DNA of 64,000 nucleotides, taken from NCBI RefSeq assembly GCF_032854445.1, contig NW_027017968.1, positions 62,001-126,000 of the forward strand. The letters are read 5' to 3'. The position numbers were made by a program, and so were the translations under genes. Every line of letters begins with the position of its first letter. Position 1 is the first letter of the stretch. Below the pieces are notes generated by a model, which was not told the origin of the DNA, did no database searches, and saw only the letters and a list, made by a program, of their open reading frames with translations. Of the stretch, positions 21,402-35,680 are shown in pieces. This DNA comes from Liolophura sinensis. Taxonomy: Eukaryota > Mollusca > Polyplacophora > Chitonida > Chitonidae.

Positions 21402-24400
21402 CTGTACAATCGCGACTGGTCATTACTATATTCAACTTTTGACTATAAGTTATGTGCCCTTCGGTAGCCCAGAAGACCTGAAATCTTTGGGCCAAGCCCA
21501 TTTAACTCACCCAGCAATTGTCTTACTTCTAAGTCCAAGACAATCTCAATGTCTTTATCTACGTGTAGAAAAACCACAACATTTGTACGTGAAAAACACA
21601 AGGTACTTGATACAGTCTGCTGTAAAAAAGTACAACTGAACACTGACCCACTTCAGTAAGGTGCCAAAAGATGCGGAATTGGGCCAGGTATCGGCAGCTG
21701 TTGAAAAATTGCCAATTTCCCTGGTTTCCATGGAGTAAGAGCCGTTGCTGTGCACGTGATTATGACATAAATGATCATTGAATTGTCGCTACAGCCAAAA
21801 GTATTGGTCGGAGAGCAACGCGGTTTGCACCATTCGATTTCTCGTTACAAAATACGTCGGATTAGCCTCTTACCAGCAGCACTGGAACAGTTTTTCCACT
21901 TTTGCATTTTTGCCTGGTCTTTTTGTTAATTGAAATCGGCTACACGGTACTCTGTACAATCGCGACTGGTCATTACTATATTCAACTTTTGACTATAAGT
22001 TATGTGCCCTTCGGTAGCCCAGAAGACCTGAAATCTTTGGGCCAAGCCCATTTAACTCACCCAGCAATTGCCTTACTTCTAAGTGCAAGACAATCTCAAT
22101 GTCTTTATCTACGTGTAGAAAAACCACACCATTTGTACGTGAAAAACACAAGGTACTTGATACAGTCTGCTGTAAAAAGTACAACTGAACACTGACCCAC
22201 TTCAGTAAGGTGCCAAAAAGATGCGGAATTGAGCCAGGCATCGGCAGCTGTTGAAAAATTGCAAATTTCCCTGGTTTCCATGGAGTAAGAGCCGTTGTTG
22301 TGCACGTGATTATGACATAAATGATCATTCAATTGTCACTACAGGCAAAAGTATTAGTCGGAGAGCAACGCGGTTTGCACCATTTGATTTCTCGTCACAA
22401 AATACGTCGGATTAGCCTCTTACCAGCAGCACTGGAACAGTTTTTCCACTTTTGCATTTTTACCTGGTCTTTTTGTTAATTGAAATCGGCTACACTACAC
22501 TCTGTACAATCGCGACTGGTCATTACTATATTCAACTTTTGACTATAAGTTATGTGCCCTTCGGTAGCCCAGAAGACGTCAAATCTTTCGGCTAAGCCCA
22601 TTTAACTCACCCAGCAATTGTCTTACTTCTAAGTGCAAGACAATCTCAATGTCTTTATCTACGTGTAGAAAAACCACACCATTTGTACATAAAAAACACA
22701 AGGTAATGGATACAGTCTGCTGTAAAAAGTACAACTGAACACACACCCACATGAAAAAGGCGCCAAAGATGCGGAATTGAGCCAGGTATCGGCAGCTGTT
22801 GAAAAATTGCAAATTTCCCTGGTTTCCATGGAGTAAGAGCCGTTGCTGGGCACGTGATTATGACATAAATGATCATTCAGTTGTCACTACAGCCAAAAAT
22901 ATTGGTCGGAAAGCAACGCGGTTTGCCCATTCGATTTCTCGTCACAAAATACGTCGGATTAGCCTCTTACCAGCAGCACTGGAACAGTTTTTTCCACTTT
23001 TGCATTTTTACCTGGTCTTTTTGTTAATTGAAATCGGCTACACTGTACTCTGTACAATCGCGACTGGTCATTACTATATTCAACTTTTGACTATAAGTTA
23101 TGTGCCCTTCGGTAGCTCAGAAGACGTCAAATCTTTGGGCCAAGCCCATTTAACTCGCCAGCAATTGCCTTACTTCTAAGTGCAAGACAATCTCAATGTC
23201 TTTATCTACGCGTAGAAAAACCACACGATTTGTACGTGAAAAACACAAGGTACTTGATACAGTCTGCTGTAAAAAGTACAACTGAACACTGATTCACTTC
23301 AGTAAGGTGCCAAAAGATGCGGAATTGAGCCAGGCATCGGCAGCTGTTGAAAAATTGCAAATTTCCCTGGTTTCCATGGAGTAAGAGCCGTTGCTGGGCA
23401 CGTGATTATGACATAAATGATCATTCAATTGTCACTACAGCCAAAAGTATTGGTCGGAGAGCAACGCGGTTTGCACCATTCGATTTCTCGTCACAAAATA
23501 CGTCGGATTAGCCTCTTACCAGCAGCACTGGAACAGTGTTTCCACTTTTGCATTTTTACCTGGTCTTTTTGTTAATTGAAATCGGCTACACTGTACTCTG
23601 TACAATCGCGACTGGTCATAACTATATTCAACTTTTGTCTATAAGTTATGTGCCCTTCGGTAGCCCAGATGACCTGAAATCTTTGGGCCAAGCCTCACCC
23701 AGCAATTGTCTTACTTCTAAGTGCAAGACAATCTCAATTTCTTTATCTACGTGTAGAAAAACCACACCATTTGTACATGAAAAACACAAGGTACTTGATA
23801 CAGTCTGCTGTAAAAAGTACAACTGAACACTGGACCCACTTCAGTAAGGTGCCAAAAGATGCGGAATTGAGCCAGGCATCGGCAGCTGTTGAAAAATTGC
23901 AAATTTCCCTGGTTTCCATGGAGTAAGAGCCGTTGCTGGGCACGTGATTATGACATCAATGATCATTGAATTGTCGCTACAGCCAAAAGTATTGGTCGGA
24001 GAGCAACGCGGTTTGCACCATTCGATTTCTCGTTACAAAATACGTCGGATTAGCCTCTTACCAGCAGCACTGGAACAGTTTTTCCACTTTTGCATTTTTG
24101 CCTGGTCTTTTTGTTAATTGAAATCGGCTACACTGTACTCTGTACAATCGCGACTGGTCATTACTATATTCAACTTTTGACTATAAGTTATGTGCCCTTC
24201 GGTAGCCCAGAGACCTGAAATCTTTGGGCCAAGCCCATTTAACTCACCCAGCAATTGTCTTACTTCTAAGTCCAAGACAATCTCAATGTCTTTATCTACG
24301 TGGAGAAAAAACCACACCATTTGTACGTGAAAAACACAAGGTACTTGATACAGTCTGCTGTAAAAAGTACAACTGAACACTGACCCACTTCAGTAAGGTG

Positions 24401-26896
24401 CCAAAAGATGCGGAATTGAGCCAGGTATCGGCAGCTGTTGAAAAATTGCAAATTTCCCTGGTTTTCCATGGAGTAAGAGCCGTTGCTGTGCACGTGTTAT
24501 GACATAAATGATCATTGAATTGTCGCTACAGCCAAAAGTATTGGTCGGAGAGCAACGCGGTTTGCACCATTCGATTTCTCGTTACAAAAATACGTCGGAT
24601 TAGCCTCTTACCAGCAGCACTGGAACAGTTTTTCCACTTTTGCATTTTTGCCTGGTCTTTTTGTTAATTGAAATCGGCTACACGGTACTCTGTACAATCG
24701 CGACTGGTCATTACTATATTCAACATTTGACTATAAGTTATGTGCCCTTCGGTAGCCCAGAAGACGTCAAATCTTTGGGCCAAGCCCATTTAACTCACCC
24801 AGCAATTGTCTTACTTCTAAGTGCAAGACAATCTCAATGTCTTTATCTACGTGTAGAAAAAACCACACCATTTGTACATGAAAAACACAAGGTACTTGAT
24901 ACAGTCTGCTGTAAAAGTACAACTGAACACAGACCCACATGAATAAGGTGCCAAAAGATGCGGAATTGAGCCAGGTATCGGCAGCTGTTGAAAAATTGCA
25001 AATTTCCCTGGTTTCCATGGAGTAAGAGCCGTTGCTGGGCACGTGATTATGACATAAATAATCACTTCAATTGTCAGTACAGCCAAAAGTATTGGTCGAA
25101 AGCAACGCGGTTTGCAACCATTCGATTTCTCGTCACAAAATACGTCGGATTAGCCTCTTACCAGCAGCACTGGAACAGTTTTTTCCACTTTTGCATTTTT
25201 ACCTGGTCTTTTTGTTAATTGAAATCGGCTACACTGTACTCTGTACAATCGCGACTGGTCATTTACTATATTCAACTTTTGACTATAAGTTATGTGCCCT
25301 TCGGTAGCCCAGAAGACCTGAAATCTTTGGCCAAGCCCATTTAACCTCACCCAGCAATTGTCTTACTTCTAAGTCCAAGACAATCTCAATGTCTTTATCT
25401 ACGTGGAGAAAAACCACACCATTTGTACATAGAAAACACAAGGTACTTGATACAGTCTGCTGTAAAAAAAGTACAACTAAACACTGACCCACATTTATAA
25501 GGTGCCAAAAGATGCGGAATTGGGCCAGGGCATCGGCAGCTGTTAAAAAATTGCAAATTTCCCTGGTTTCCATGGAGTAAGAGCCGTTGCTGGGCACGTG
25601 ATTATGACATCAACGATCATTGAATTGTCGCTACAGCCAAAAGTATTGGTCGGAGAGCAACGCGGTTTGCACAATTCGATTTCTCGTTACAAAATACGTC
25701 GGATTAGCCCTCTTACCGGCAGCACTGGAACAGTTTTTCCACTTTTGCATTTTTGCCTGGTCTTTTTGTTAATTGAAATCGGCTACACGGTACTCTGTAC
25801 AATCGCGACTGGTCATTACTATATTCAACATTTGACTATAAGTTATGTGCCCTTCGGTAGCCCAGAAGACGTCAAATCTTTCGGCTCAGCCCATTTAAAT
25901 CACCCAGCAATTGTCTTACTTCTAAGTGCAAGACAATCTCAATGTCTTTATCTACGTGTAGAAAAACCAGACCATTTGTACGTGAAAAACACAAGGTACT
26001 TGATACATTCTGCTGTAAAAAGTACAACTGAACACTGACCCACTTCAGTAAGGTGCCCAAAAGATGCGGAATTGAGCCAGGCATCGGCAGCTGTTGAAAA
26101 ATTGCAAATTTCCCTGGTTTCCATGGAGTAAGAGCCGTTGTTGTGCACGTGATTATGACATAAATGATCATTCAATTGTCACTACAGCAAAAGTATTAGT
26201 CGGAGGAGCAACGCGGTTTGCACCATTCGATTTCTCGTCACAAAATACGTCGGATTAGCCTCTTACCAGCAGCACTGGAACAGTTTTTCCCACTTTTTGC
26301 ATTTTTACCTGGTCTTTTGTTAATTGAAATCGGCTACACTGTACTCTGTACAATCGCGACTGGTCATTACTATATTCAACTTTTGACTATAAGTTATGTG
26401 CCCTTCGGTAGTCCAGAAGACGTCAAATCTTTCGGCTAAGCCCATTTAACTCACCCAGCAATTGTCTTACTTCTAAGTGCAAGACAATCTCAATGTCTTT
26501 ATCTACGTGTAGAAAAACCACACCATTTGTACATAAAAAAACACAAGGTAATGGATACAGTCTGCTGTAAAAAGTACAACTGAAGCACACACCCACATGA
26601 ATAAGGCGCCAAAAGATGCGGAATTGAGCCAGGTATCGGCAGCTGTTGAAAAATTGCAAATTTCCCTGGTTTCCATGGAGTAAGAGCCGTTGCTGGGCAC
26701 GTGATTATGACATAAATGATTCATTCAGTTGTCACTACAGCCAAAATATTGGTCGGAAAGCAACGCGGTTTGCACCATTCGATTTCTCGTCACAAAATAC
26801 GTCGGATTAGCCTCTTACCAGCAGCACTGGAACAGTTTTTCCACTTTTGCATTTTTACCTGGTCTTTTTGTTAATTGAAATCGGCTACACTGTACT
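21402..26896 (+). repeat. Indel-rich tract 2, monomers 40-49
   Basis: Monomers start at 21402, 21952, 22502, 23050, 23598, 24140, 24690, 25241, 25795 and 26346, with lengths of 542-554 bp. Indels sit mostly in homopolymers, such as CTGTAAAAAAAGTAC near 25463, TTTTCCCACTTTTTGC near 26285 and GTCGGAGGAGC near 26200. Copy 44 lacks eight bases of CCATTTAAC (near 23693), while its otherwise matching relatives near 31.3 and 33.5 kb keep them. By diagnostic variants the order W, X, Y at copies 42-44, then P, Q, R, W at 46-49, matches the cleaner tract to the right. Confidence 0.78.
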
Positions 26897-29641
26897 CTGT
26901 ACAATCGCGACTGGTCATTACTATATTCAACTTTTGACTATAAGTTATGTGCCCTTCGGTAGCTCAGAAGACGTCAAATCTTTGGGCCAAGCCCATTTAA
27001 CTCACCCAGCAATTGTCTTACTTCTAAGTGCAAGACAATCTCAATGTCTTTATCTACGTGTAGAAAAACCACACCATTTGTACATGAAAAACACAAGGTA
27101 CTTGATACAGTCTGCTGTAAAAAGTACAACTGAACACAGACCCACATGAATAAGGTGCCAAAAGATGCGGAATTGAGCCAGGTATCGGCAGCTGTTGAAA
27201 AATTGCAAATTTCCCTGGTTTCCATGGAGTAAGAGCCGTTGCTGGGCACGTGATTATGACATAAATAGTCACTCAATTGTCAGTACAGCCAAAAGTATTG
27301 GTCGGAAAGCAACGCGGTTTGCACCATTCGATTTCTCGTCACAAAATACGTCGGATTAGCCTCTTACCAGCAGCACTGGAACAGTTTTTCCACTTTTGCA
27401 TTTTTACCTGGTCTTTTTGTTAATTGAAATCGGCTACACTGTACTCTGTACAATCGCGACTGGTCATTACTATATTCAACTTTTGACTATAAGTTATGTG
27501 CCCTTCGGTAGCCCAGAAGACCTGAAATCTTTGGGCCAAGCCCATTTAACTCACCCAGCAATTGTCTTACTTCTAAGTCCAAGACAATCTCAATGTCTTT
27601 ATCTACGTGGAGAAAAACCACACCATTTGTACATAAAAAACACAAGGTACTTGATACAGTCTGCTGTAAAAAGTACAACTAAACACTGACCCACATTTAT
27701 AAGGTGCCAAAAGATGCGGAATTGGGCCAGGCATCGGCAGCTGTTAAAAAATTGCAAATTTCCCTGGTTTCCATGGAGTAAGAGCCGTTGCTGGGCACGT
27801 GATTATGACATCAACGATCATTGAATTGTCGCTACAGCCAAAAGTATTGGTCGGAGAGCAACGCGGTTTGCACCATTCGATTTCTCGTTACAAAATACGT
27901 CGGATTAGCCTCTTACCGGCAGCACTGGAACAGTTTTTCCACTTTTGCATTTTTGCCTGGTCTTTTTGTTAATTGAAATCGGCTACACTGTACTCTGTAC
28001 AATCGCGACTGGTCATTACTATATTCAACTTTTGACTATAAGTTATGTGCCCTTCGGTAGCCCAGAAGACGTCAAATCTTTCGGCTAAGCCCATTTAACT
28101 CACCCAGCAATTGTCTTACTTCTAAGTGCAAGACAATCTCAATGTCTTTATCTACGTGTAGAAAAACCACACCATTTGTACATAAAAAACACAAGGTAAT
28201 GGATACAGTCTGCTGTAAAAAGTACAACTGAACACACACCCACATGAATAAGGCGCCAAAAGATGCGGAATTGAGCCAGGTATCGGCAGCTGTTGAAAAA
28301 TTGCAAATTTCCCTGGTTTCCATGGAGTAAGAGCCGTTGCTGGGCACGTGATTATGACATAAATGATCATTCAATTGAAACTACAGCCAAAAGTATTGGT
28401 CGGAAAGCAACGCGGTTTGCACCATTCGATTTCTCGTCACAAAATACGTGGGATTAGCCTCTTACCAGCAGCACTGGAACAGTTTTTCCACTTTTGCATT
28501 TTTACCTGGTCTTTTTGTTAATTGAAATCGGCTACACTGTACTCTGTACAATCGCGACTGGTCATTACTATATTCAACTTTTGACTATAAGTTATGTGCC
28601 CTTCGGTAGCTCAGAAGACGTCAAATCTTTGGGCCAAGCCCATTTAACTCACCCAGCAATTGTCTTACTTCTAAGTGCAAGACAATCTCAATGTCTTTAT
28701 CTACGTGTAGAAAAACCACACCATTTGTACATGAAAAACACAAGGTACTTGATACAGTCTGCTGTAAAAAGTACAACTGAACACAGACCCACATGAATAA
28801 GGTGCCAAAAGATGCGGAATTGAGCCAGGTATCGGCAGCTGTTGAAAAATTGCAAATTTCCCTGGTTTCCATGGAGTAAGAGCCGTTGCTGGGCACGTGA
28901 TTATGACATAAATAATCATTCAATTGTCAGTACAGCCAACAGTATTGGTCGGAAAGCAACGCAGTTTGCACCATTCGATTTCTCGTCGCAAAATACGTCG
29001 GATTAGCCTCTTACCAGCAGCACTGGAACAGTTTTTCCACTTTTGCATTTTTACCTGGTCTTTTTGTTAATTGAAATCGGCTACACTGTACTCTGTACAA
29101 TCGCGACTGGTCATTACTATATTCAACTTTTGACTATAAGTTATGTGCCCTTCGGTAGCCCAGAAGACCTGAAATCTTTGGGCCAAGCCCATTTAACTCA
29201 CCCAGCAATTGTCTTACTTCTAAGTCCAAGACAATCTCAATGTCTTTATCTACGTGGAGAAAAACCACACCATTTGTACATAAAAAACACAAGGTACTTG
29301 ATACAGTCTGCTGTAAAAAGTACAACTAAACACTGACCCACATTTATAAGGTGCCAAAAGATGCGGAATTGGGCCAGGCATCGGCAGCTGTTAAAAAATT
29401 GCAAATTTCCCTGGTTTCCATGGAGTAAGAGCCGTTGCTGGGCACGTGATTATGACATCAACGATCATTGAATTGTCGCTACAGCCAAAAGTATTGGTCG
29501 GAGAGCAACGCGGTTTGCACCATTCGATTTCTCGTTACAAAATACGTCGGATTAGCCTCTTACCAGCAGCACTGGAACAGTTTTTCCACTTTTGCATTTT
29601 TGCCTGGTCTTTTTGTTAATTGAAATCGGCTACACGGTACT
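26346..29641 (+). repeat. Trimeric higher-order repeat W-P-Q, about 1.65-kb period
   Basis: Copies 49-51 (26346, 26897, 27446) and 52-54 (27995, 28544, 29093) match at offsets of 1649, 1647 and 1647 bp. W is marked by GGTAATGGATAC and AAGGCGCC. P has TAGCTCAG, GAACACAGACCC, CACATGAATAAGG and GTCAGTACAGCC. Q has ACGTGGAG, CATTTATAAGG and GACATCAACGATC. The first unit has a few extra indels in W and a variant ATAAATAGTCACTC in P. W, P and Q elsewhere occur in the same order, with an optional type R between Q and W. Confidence 0.82.
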
Positions 29642-32600
29642 CTGTACAATCGCGACTGGTCATTACTATATTCAACATTTGACTATAAGTTATGTGCCCT
29701 TCGGTAGCCCAGAAGACGTCAAATCTTTCGGCTAAGCCCATTTAACTCACCCAGCAATTGTCTTACTTCTAAGTGCAAGACAATCTCAATGTCTTTATCT
29801 ACGTGTAGAAAAACCAGACCATTTGTACATGAAAAACACAAGGTACTTGATACAGTCTGCTGTAAAAAGTACAACTGAACACTGACCCACTTCAGTAAGG
29901 TGCCAAAAGATGCGGAATTGAGCCAGGTATCGGCAGCTGTTGAAAAATTGCAAATTTCCCTGGTTTCCATGGAGTAAGAGCCGTTGTTGTGCACGTGATT
30001 ATGACATAAATGATCATTCAATTGTCACTACAGGCAAAAGTATTAGTCGGAGAGCAACGCGGTTTGCACCATTCGATTTCTCGTCACAAAATACGTCGGA
30101 TTAGCCTCTTACCAGCAGCACTGGAACAGTTTTTCCACTTTTGCATTTTTACCTGGTCTTTTTGTTAATTGAAATCGGCTACACTGTACTCTGTACAATC
30201 GCGACTGGTCATTACTATATTCAACTTTTGACTATAAGTTATGTGCCCTTCGGTAGCCCAGAAGACGTCAAATCTTTCGGCTAAGCACATTTAACTCACC
30301 CAGCAATTGTCTTACTTCTAAGTGCAAGACAATCTCAATGTCTTTATCTACGTGTAGAAAAACCACACCATTTGTACATAAAAAACACAAGGTAATGGAT
30401 ACAGTCTGCTGTAAAAAGTACAACTGAACACACACCAACATGAATAAGGCGCCAGAAGATGCGGAATTGAGCCAGGTATCGGCAGCTGTTGAAAAATTGC
30501 AAATTTCCCTGGTTTCCATGGAGTAAGAGCCGTTGCTGGGCACGTGATTATGACATAAATGATCATTCAATTGTCACTACAGCCAAAAATATTGGTCGGA
30601 AAGCAACGCGGTTTGCACCATTCGATTTCTCGTCACAAAATACGTGGGATTAGCCTCTTACCAGCAGCACTGGAACAGTTTTTCCACTTTTGCATTTTTA
30701 CCTGGTCTTTTTGTTAATTGAAATCGGCTACACTGTACTCTGTACAATCGCGACTTGTCATTACTATATTCAACTTTTGACTATAAGTTATGTGCCCTTC
30801 GGTAGCTCAGAAGACGTCAAATCTTTGGGCCAAGCCCATTTAACTCGCCCAGCAATTGCCTTACTTCTAAGTGCAAGACAATCTCAATGTCTTTATCTAC
30901 GCGTAGAAAAACCACACCATTTGTACGTGAAAAACACAAGGTACTTGATACAGTCTGCTGTAAAAAGTACAACTGAACACTGACCCACTTCAGTAAGGTG
31001 CCAAAAGATGCGGAATTGAGCCAGGCATCGGCAGCTGTTGAAAAATTGCAAATTTCCCTGGTTTCCATGGAGTAAGAGCCGTTGCTGGGCACGTGATTAT
31101 GACATAAATGATCATTCAATTGTCACTACAGCCAAAAGTGTTGGTCGGAGAGCAACGCGGTTTGCACCATTCGATTTCTCGTCACAAAATACGTCGGATT
31201 AGCCTCTTACCAGCAGCACTGGAACAGTGTTTCCACTTTTGCATTTTTACCTGGTCTTTTTGTTAATTGAAATCGGCTACACTGTACTCTGTACAATCGC
31301 GACTGGTCATAACTATATTCAACTTTTGTCTATAAGTTATGTGCCCTTCGGTAGCCCAGAAGACCTGAAATCTTTGGGCCAAGCCCATTTAACTCACCCA
31401 GCAATTGTCTTACTTCTAAGTGCAAGACAATCTCAATTTCTTTATCTACGTGTAGAAAAACCACACCATTTGTACATGAAAAACACAAGGTACTTGATAC
31501 AGTCTGCTGTAAAAAGTACAACTGAACACTGACCCACTTCAGTAAGGTGCCAAAAGATGCGGAATTGGGCCAGGTATCGGCAGCTGTTGAAAAATTGCCA
31601 ATTTCCCTGGTTTCCATGGAGTAAGAGCCGTTGCTGTGCACGTGATTATGACATAAATGATCATTGAATTGTCGCTACAGCCAAAAGTATTGGTCGGAGA
31701 GCAACGCGGTTTGCACCATTCGATTTCTCGTTACAAAATACGTCGGATTAGCCTCTTACCAGCAGCACTGGAACAGTTTTTCCACTTTTGCATTTTTGCC
31801 TGGTCTTTTTGTTAATTGAAATCGGCTACACGGTACTCTGTACAATCGCGACTGGTCATTACTATATTCAACATTTGACTATAAGTTATGTGCCCTTCGG
31901 TAGCCCAGAAGACGTCAAATCTTTCGGCTAAGCCCATTTAACTCACCCAGCAATTGTCTTACTTCTAAGTGCAAGACAATCTCAATGTCTTTATCTACGT
32001 GTAGAAAAACCAGACCATTTGTACATGAAAAACACAAGGTACTTGATACAGTCTGCTGTAAAAAGTACAACTGAACACTGACCCACTTCAGTAAGGTGCC
32101 AAAAGATGCGGAATTGAGCCAGGTATCGGCAGCTGTTGAAAAATTGCAAATTTCCCTGGTTTCCATGGAGTAAGAGCCGTTGTTGTGCACGTGATTATGA
32201 CATAAATGATCATTCAATTGTCACTACAGGCAAAAGTATTAGTCGGAGAGCAACGCGGTTTGCACCATTGGATTTCTCGTCACAAAATACGTCGGATTAG
32301 CCTCTTACCAGCAGCACTGGAACAGTTTTTCCACTTTTGCATTTTTACCTGGTCTTTTTGTTAATTGAAATCGGCTACACTGTACTCTGTACAATCGCGA
32401 CTGGTCATTACTATATTCAACTTTTGACTATAAGTTATGTGCCCTTCGGTAGCCCAGAAGACGTCAAATCTTTCGGCTAAGCACATTTAACTCACCCAGC
32501 AATTGTCTTACTTCTAAGTGCAAGACAATCTCAATGTCTTTATCTACGTGTAGAAAAACCACACCATTTGTACATAAAAAACACAAGGTAATGGATACAG

Positions 32601-34120
32601 TCTGCTGTAAAAAGTACAACTGAACACACACCAACATGAATAAGGCGCCAGAAGATGCGGAATTGAGCCAGGTATCGGCAGCTGTTGAAAAATTGCAAAT
32701 TTCCCTGGTTTCCATGGAGTAAGAGCCGTTGCTGGGCACGTGATTATGACATAAATGATCATTCAATTGTCACTACAGCCAAAAATATTGGTCGGAAAGC
32801 AACGCGGTTTGCACCATTCGATTTCTCGTCACAAAATACGTGGGATTAGCCTCTTACCAGCAGCACTGGAACAGTTTTTCCACTTTTGCATTTTTACCTG
32901 GTCTTTTTGTTAATTGAAATCGGCTACACTGTACTCTGTACAATCGCGACTTGTCATTACTATATTCAACTTTTGACTATAAGTTATGTGCCCTTCGGTA
33001 GCTCAGAAGACGTCAAATCTTTGGGCCAAGCCCATTTAACTCGCCCAGCAATTGCCTTACTTCTAAGTGCAAGACAATCTCAATGTCTTTATCTACGCGT
33101 AGAAAAACCACACCATTTGTACGTGAAAAACACAAGGTACTTGATACAGTCTGCTGTAAAAAGTACAACTGAACACTGACCCACTTCAGTAAGGTGCCAA
33201 AAGATGCGGAATTGAGCCAGGCATCGGCAGCTGTTGAAAAATTGCAAATTTCCCTGGTTTCCATGGAGTAAGAGCCGTTGCTGGGCACGTGATTATGACA
33301 TAAATGATCATTCAATTGTCACTACAGCCAAAAGTGTTGGTCGGAGAGCAACGCGGTTTGCACCATTCGATTTCTCGTCACAAAATACGTCGGATTAGCC
33401 TCTTACCAGCAGCACTGGAACAGTGTTTCCACTTTTGCATTTTTACCTGGTCTTTTTGTTAATTGAAATCGGCTACACTGTACTCTGTACAATCGCGACT
33501 GGTCATAACTATATTCAACTTTTGTCTATAAGTTATGTGCCCTTCGGTAGCCCAGAAGACCTGAAATCTTTGGGCCAAGCCCATTTAACTCACCCAGCAA
33601 TTGTCTTACTTCTAAGTGCAAGACAATCTCAATTTCTTTATCTACGTGTAGAAAAACCACACCATTTGTACATGAAAAACACAAGGTACTTGATACAGTC
33701 TGCTGTAAAAAGTACAACTGAACACTGACCCACTTCAGTAAGGTGCCAAAAGATGCGGAATTGGGCCAGGTATCGGCAGCTGTTGAAAAATTGCCAATTT
33801 CCCTGGTTTCCATGGAGTAAGAGCCGTTGCTGTGCACGTGATTATGACATAAATGATCATTGAATTGTCGCTACAGCCAAAAGTATTGGTCGGAGAGCAA
33901 CGCGGTTTGCACCATTCGATTTCTCGTTACAAAATACGTCGGATTAGCCTCTTACCAGCAGCACTGGAACAGTTTTTCCACTTTTGCATTTTTGCCTGGT
34001 CTTTTTGTTAATTGAAATCGGCTACACGGTACTCTGTACAATCGCGACTGGTCATTACTATATTCAACATTTGACTATAAGTTATGTGCCCTTCGGTAGC
34101 CCAGAAGACGTCAAATCTTT
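29520..34120 (+). repeat. Near-identical tandem 4-monomer block, 2196-bp period (R-W-X-Y twice)
   Basis: Monomers 55-58 (29642, 30191, 30740, 31289) are repeated as 59-62 (31838, 32387, 32936, 33485) at exactly 2196 bp. Private variants occur in both copies: ACACACCAACATG and GCCAGAAGATG in W, CGACTTGTCATT and CTACGCGTAG in X, CAGTGTTTCC, GGTCATAAC, TTTTGTCTAT and CTCAATTTC in Y. Reading part of the block side by side I noticed one difference, CATTCGATT near 30070 against CATTGGATT near 32269. The W-X-Y order also occurs at 22502-24139, but with indels. Ends are approximate. Confidence 0.88.
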
Positions 34121-35131
34121 CAGCTCAGCCCATTTAACTCACCCAGCAATTGTCTTACTTCTAAGTGCAAGACAATCTCAATGTCTTTATCTACGTGTAG
34201 AAAAACCAGACCATTTGTACGTGAAAAACACAAGGTACTTGATACAGTCTGCTGTAAAAAGTACAACTGAACACTGACCCACTTCAGTAAGGTGCCAAAA
34301 GATGCGGAATTGAGCCAGCCATCGGCAGCTGTTGAAAAATTGCAAATTTCCCTGGTTTCCATGGAGTAAGAGCCGTTGCTTGGCACGTGATTATGACATA
34401 AATGATCATTCAATTGTCACTACAGCCAAAAGTATTGGTCGGAGAGCAACGCGGTTTGCACCATTCGATTTCTCGTCACAAAATACGTCGGATTAGCCTC
34501 TTACCAGCAGCACTGGAACAGTTTTTCCACTTTTGCATTTTTGCCTGGTCTTTTTGTTAATTGAAATCGGCTACACGGTACTCTGTACAATCGCGACTGG
34601 TCATTACTATATTCAACATTTGACTATAAGTTATGTGCCCTTCGGTAGCCCAGAAGACGTCAAATCTTTCAGCTCAGCCCATTTAACTCACCCAGCAATT
34701 GTCTTACTTCTAAGTGCAAGACAATCTCAATGTCTTTATCTACGTGTAGAAAAACCAGACCATTTGTACGTGAAAAACACAAGGTACTTGATACAGTCTG
34801 CTGTAAAAAGTACAACTGAACACTGACCCACTTCAGTAAGGTGCCAAAAGATGCGGAATTGAGCCAGCCATCGGCAGCTGTTGAAAAATTGCAAATTTCC
34901 CTGGTTTCCATGGAGTAAGAGCCGTTGCTTGGCACGTGATTATGACATAAATGATCATTCAATTGTCACTACAGCCAAAAGTATTGGTCGGAGAGCAACG
35001 CGGTTTGCACCATTCGATTTCTCGTCACAAAATACGTCGGATTAGCCTCTTACCAGCAGCACTGGAACAGTTTTTCCACATTTGCATTTTTGCCTGGTCT
35101 TTTTGTTAATTGAAATCGGCTACACTGTACT
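34034..35131 (+). repeat. Adjacent duplicate monomers 63 and 64
   Basis: Two neighbouring type R monomers at 34034 and 34583 are almost the same over 549 bp. They share CTTTCAGCTCAGCCC, GAGCCAGCCATCGG and GTTGCTTGGCACGTG, which I did not see together elsewhere. The single evident difference is TTCCACATTTGC at the end of the second copy. The pair is a very recent one-monomer duplication, or a duplicated assembly path. Confidence 0.85.
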
Positions 35132-35680
35132 CTGTACAATCGCGACTGGTCATTACTATATTCAACTTTTGACTATAAGTTATGTGCCCTTCGGTAGCCC
35201 AGAAGACCTGAAATCTTTGGGCCAAGCCCATTTAACTCACCCAGCAATTGTCTTACTTCTAAGTGCAAGACAATCTCAATGTCTTTATCTACGTGTAGAA
35301 AAACCACACCATTTGTACGTGAAAAACACAAGGTACTTGATACAGTCTGCTGTAAAAAGTACAACTGAACACTGACCCACTTCAGTAAGGTGCCAAAAGA
35401 TGCGGAATTGAGCCAGGCATCGGCAGCTGTTGAAAAATTGCAAATTTCCCTGGTTTCCATGGAGTAAGAGCCGTTGTTGTGCACGTGATTATGACATAAA
35501 TGATCATTCAATTGTCACTACAGGCAAAAGTATTAGTCGGAGAGCAACGCGGTTTGCACCATTGGATTTCTCGTCACAAAATACGTCGGATTAGCCTCTT
35601 ACCAGCAGCACTGGAACAGTTTTTCCACTTTTGCATTTTTACCTGGTCTTTTTGTTAATTGAAATCGGCTACACTGTACT

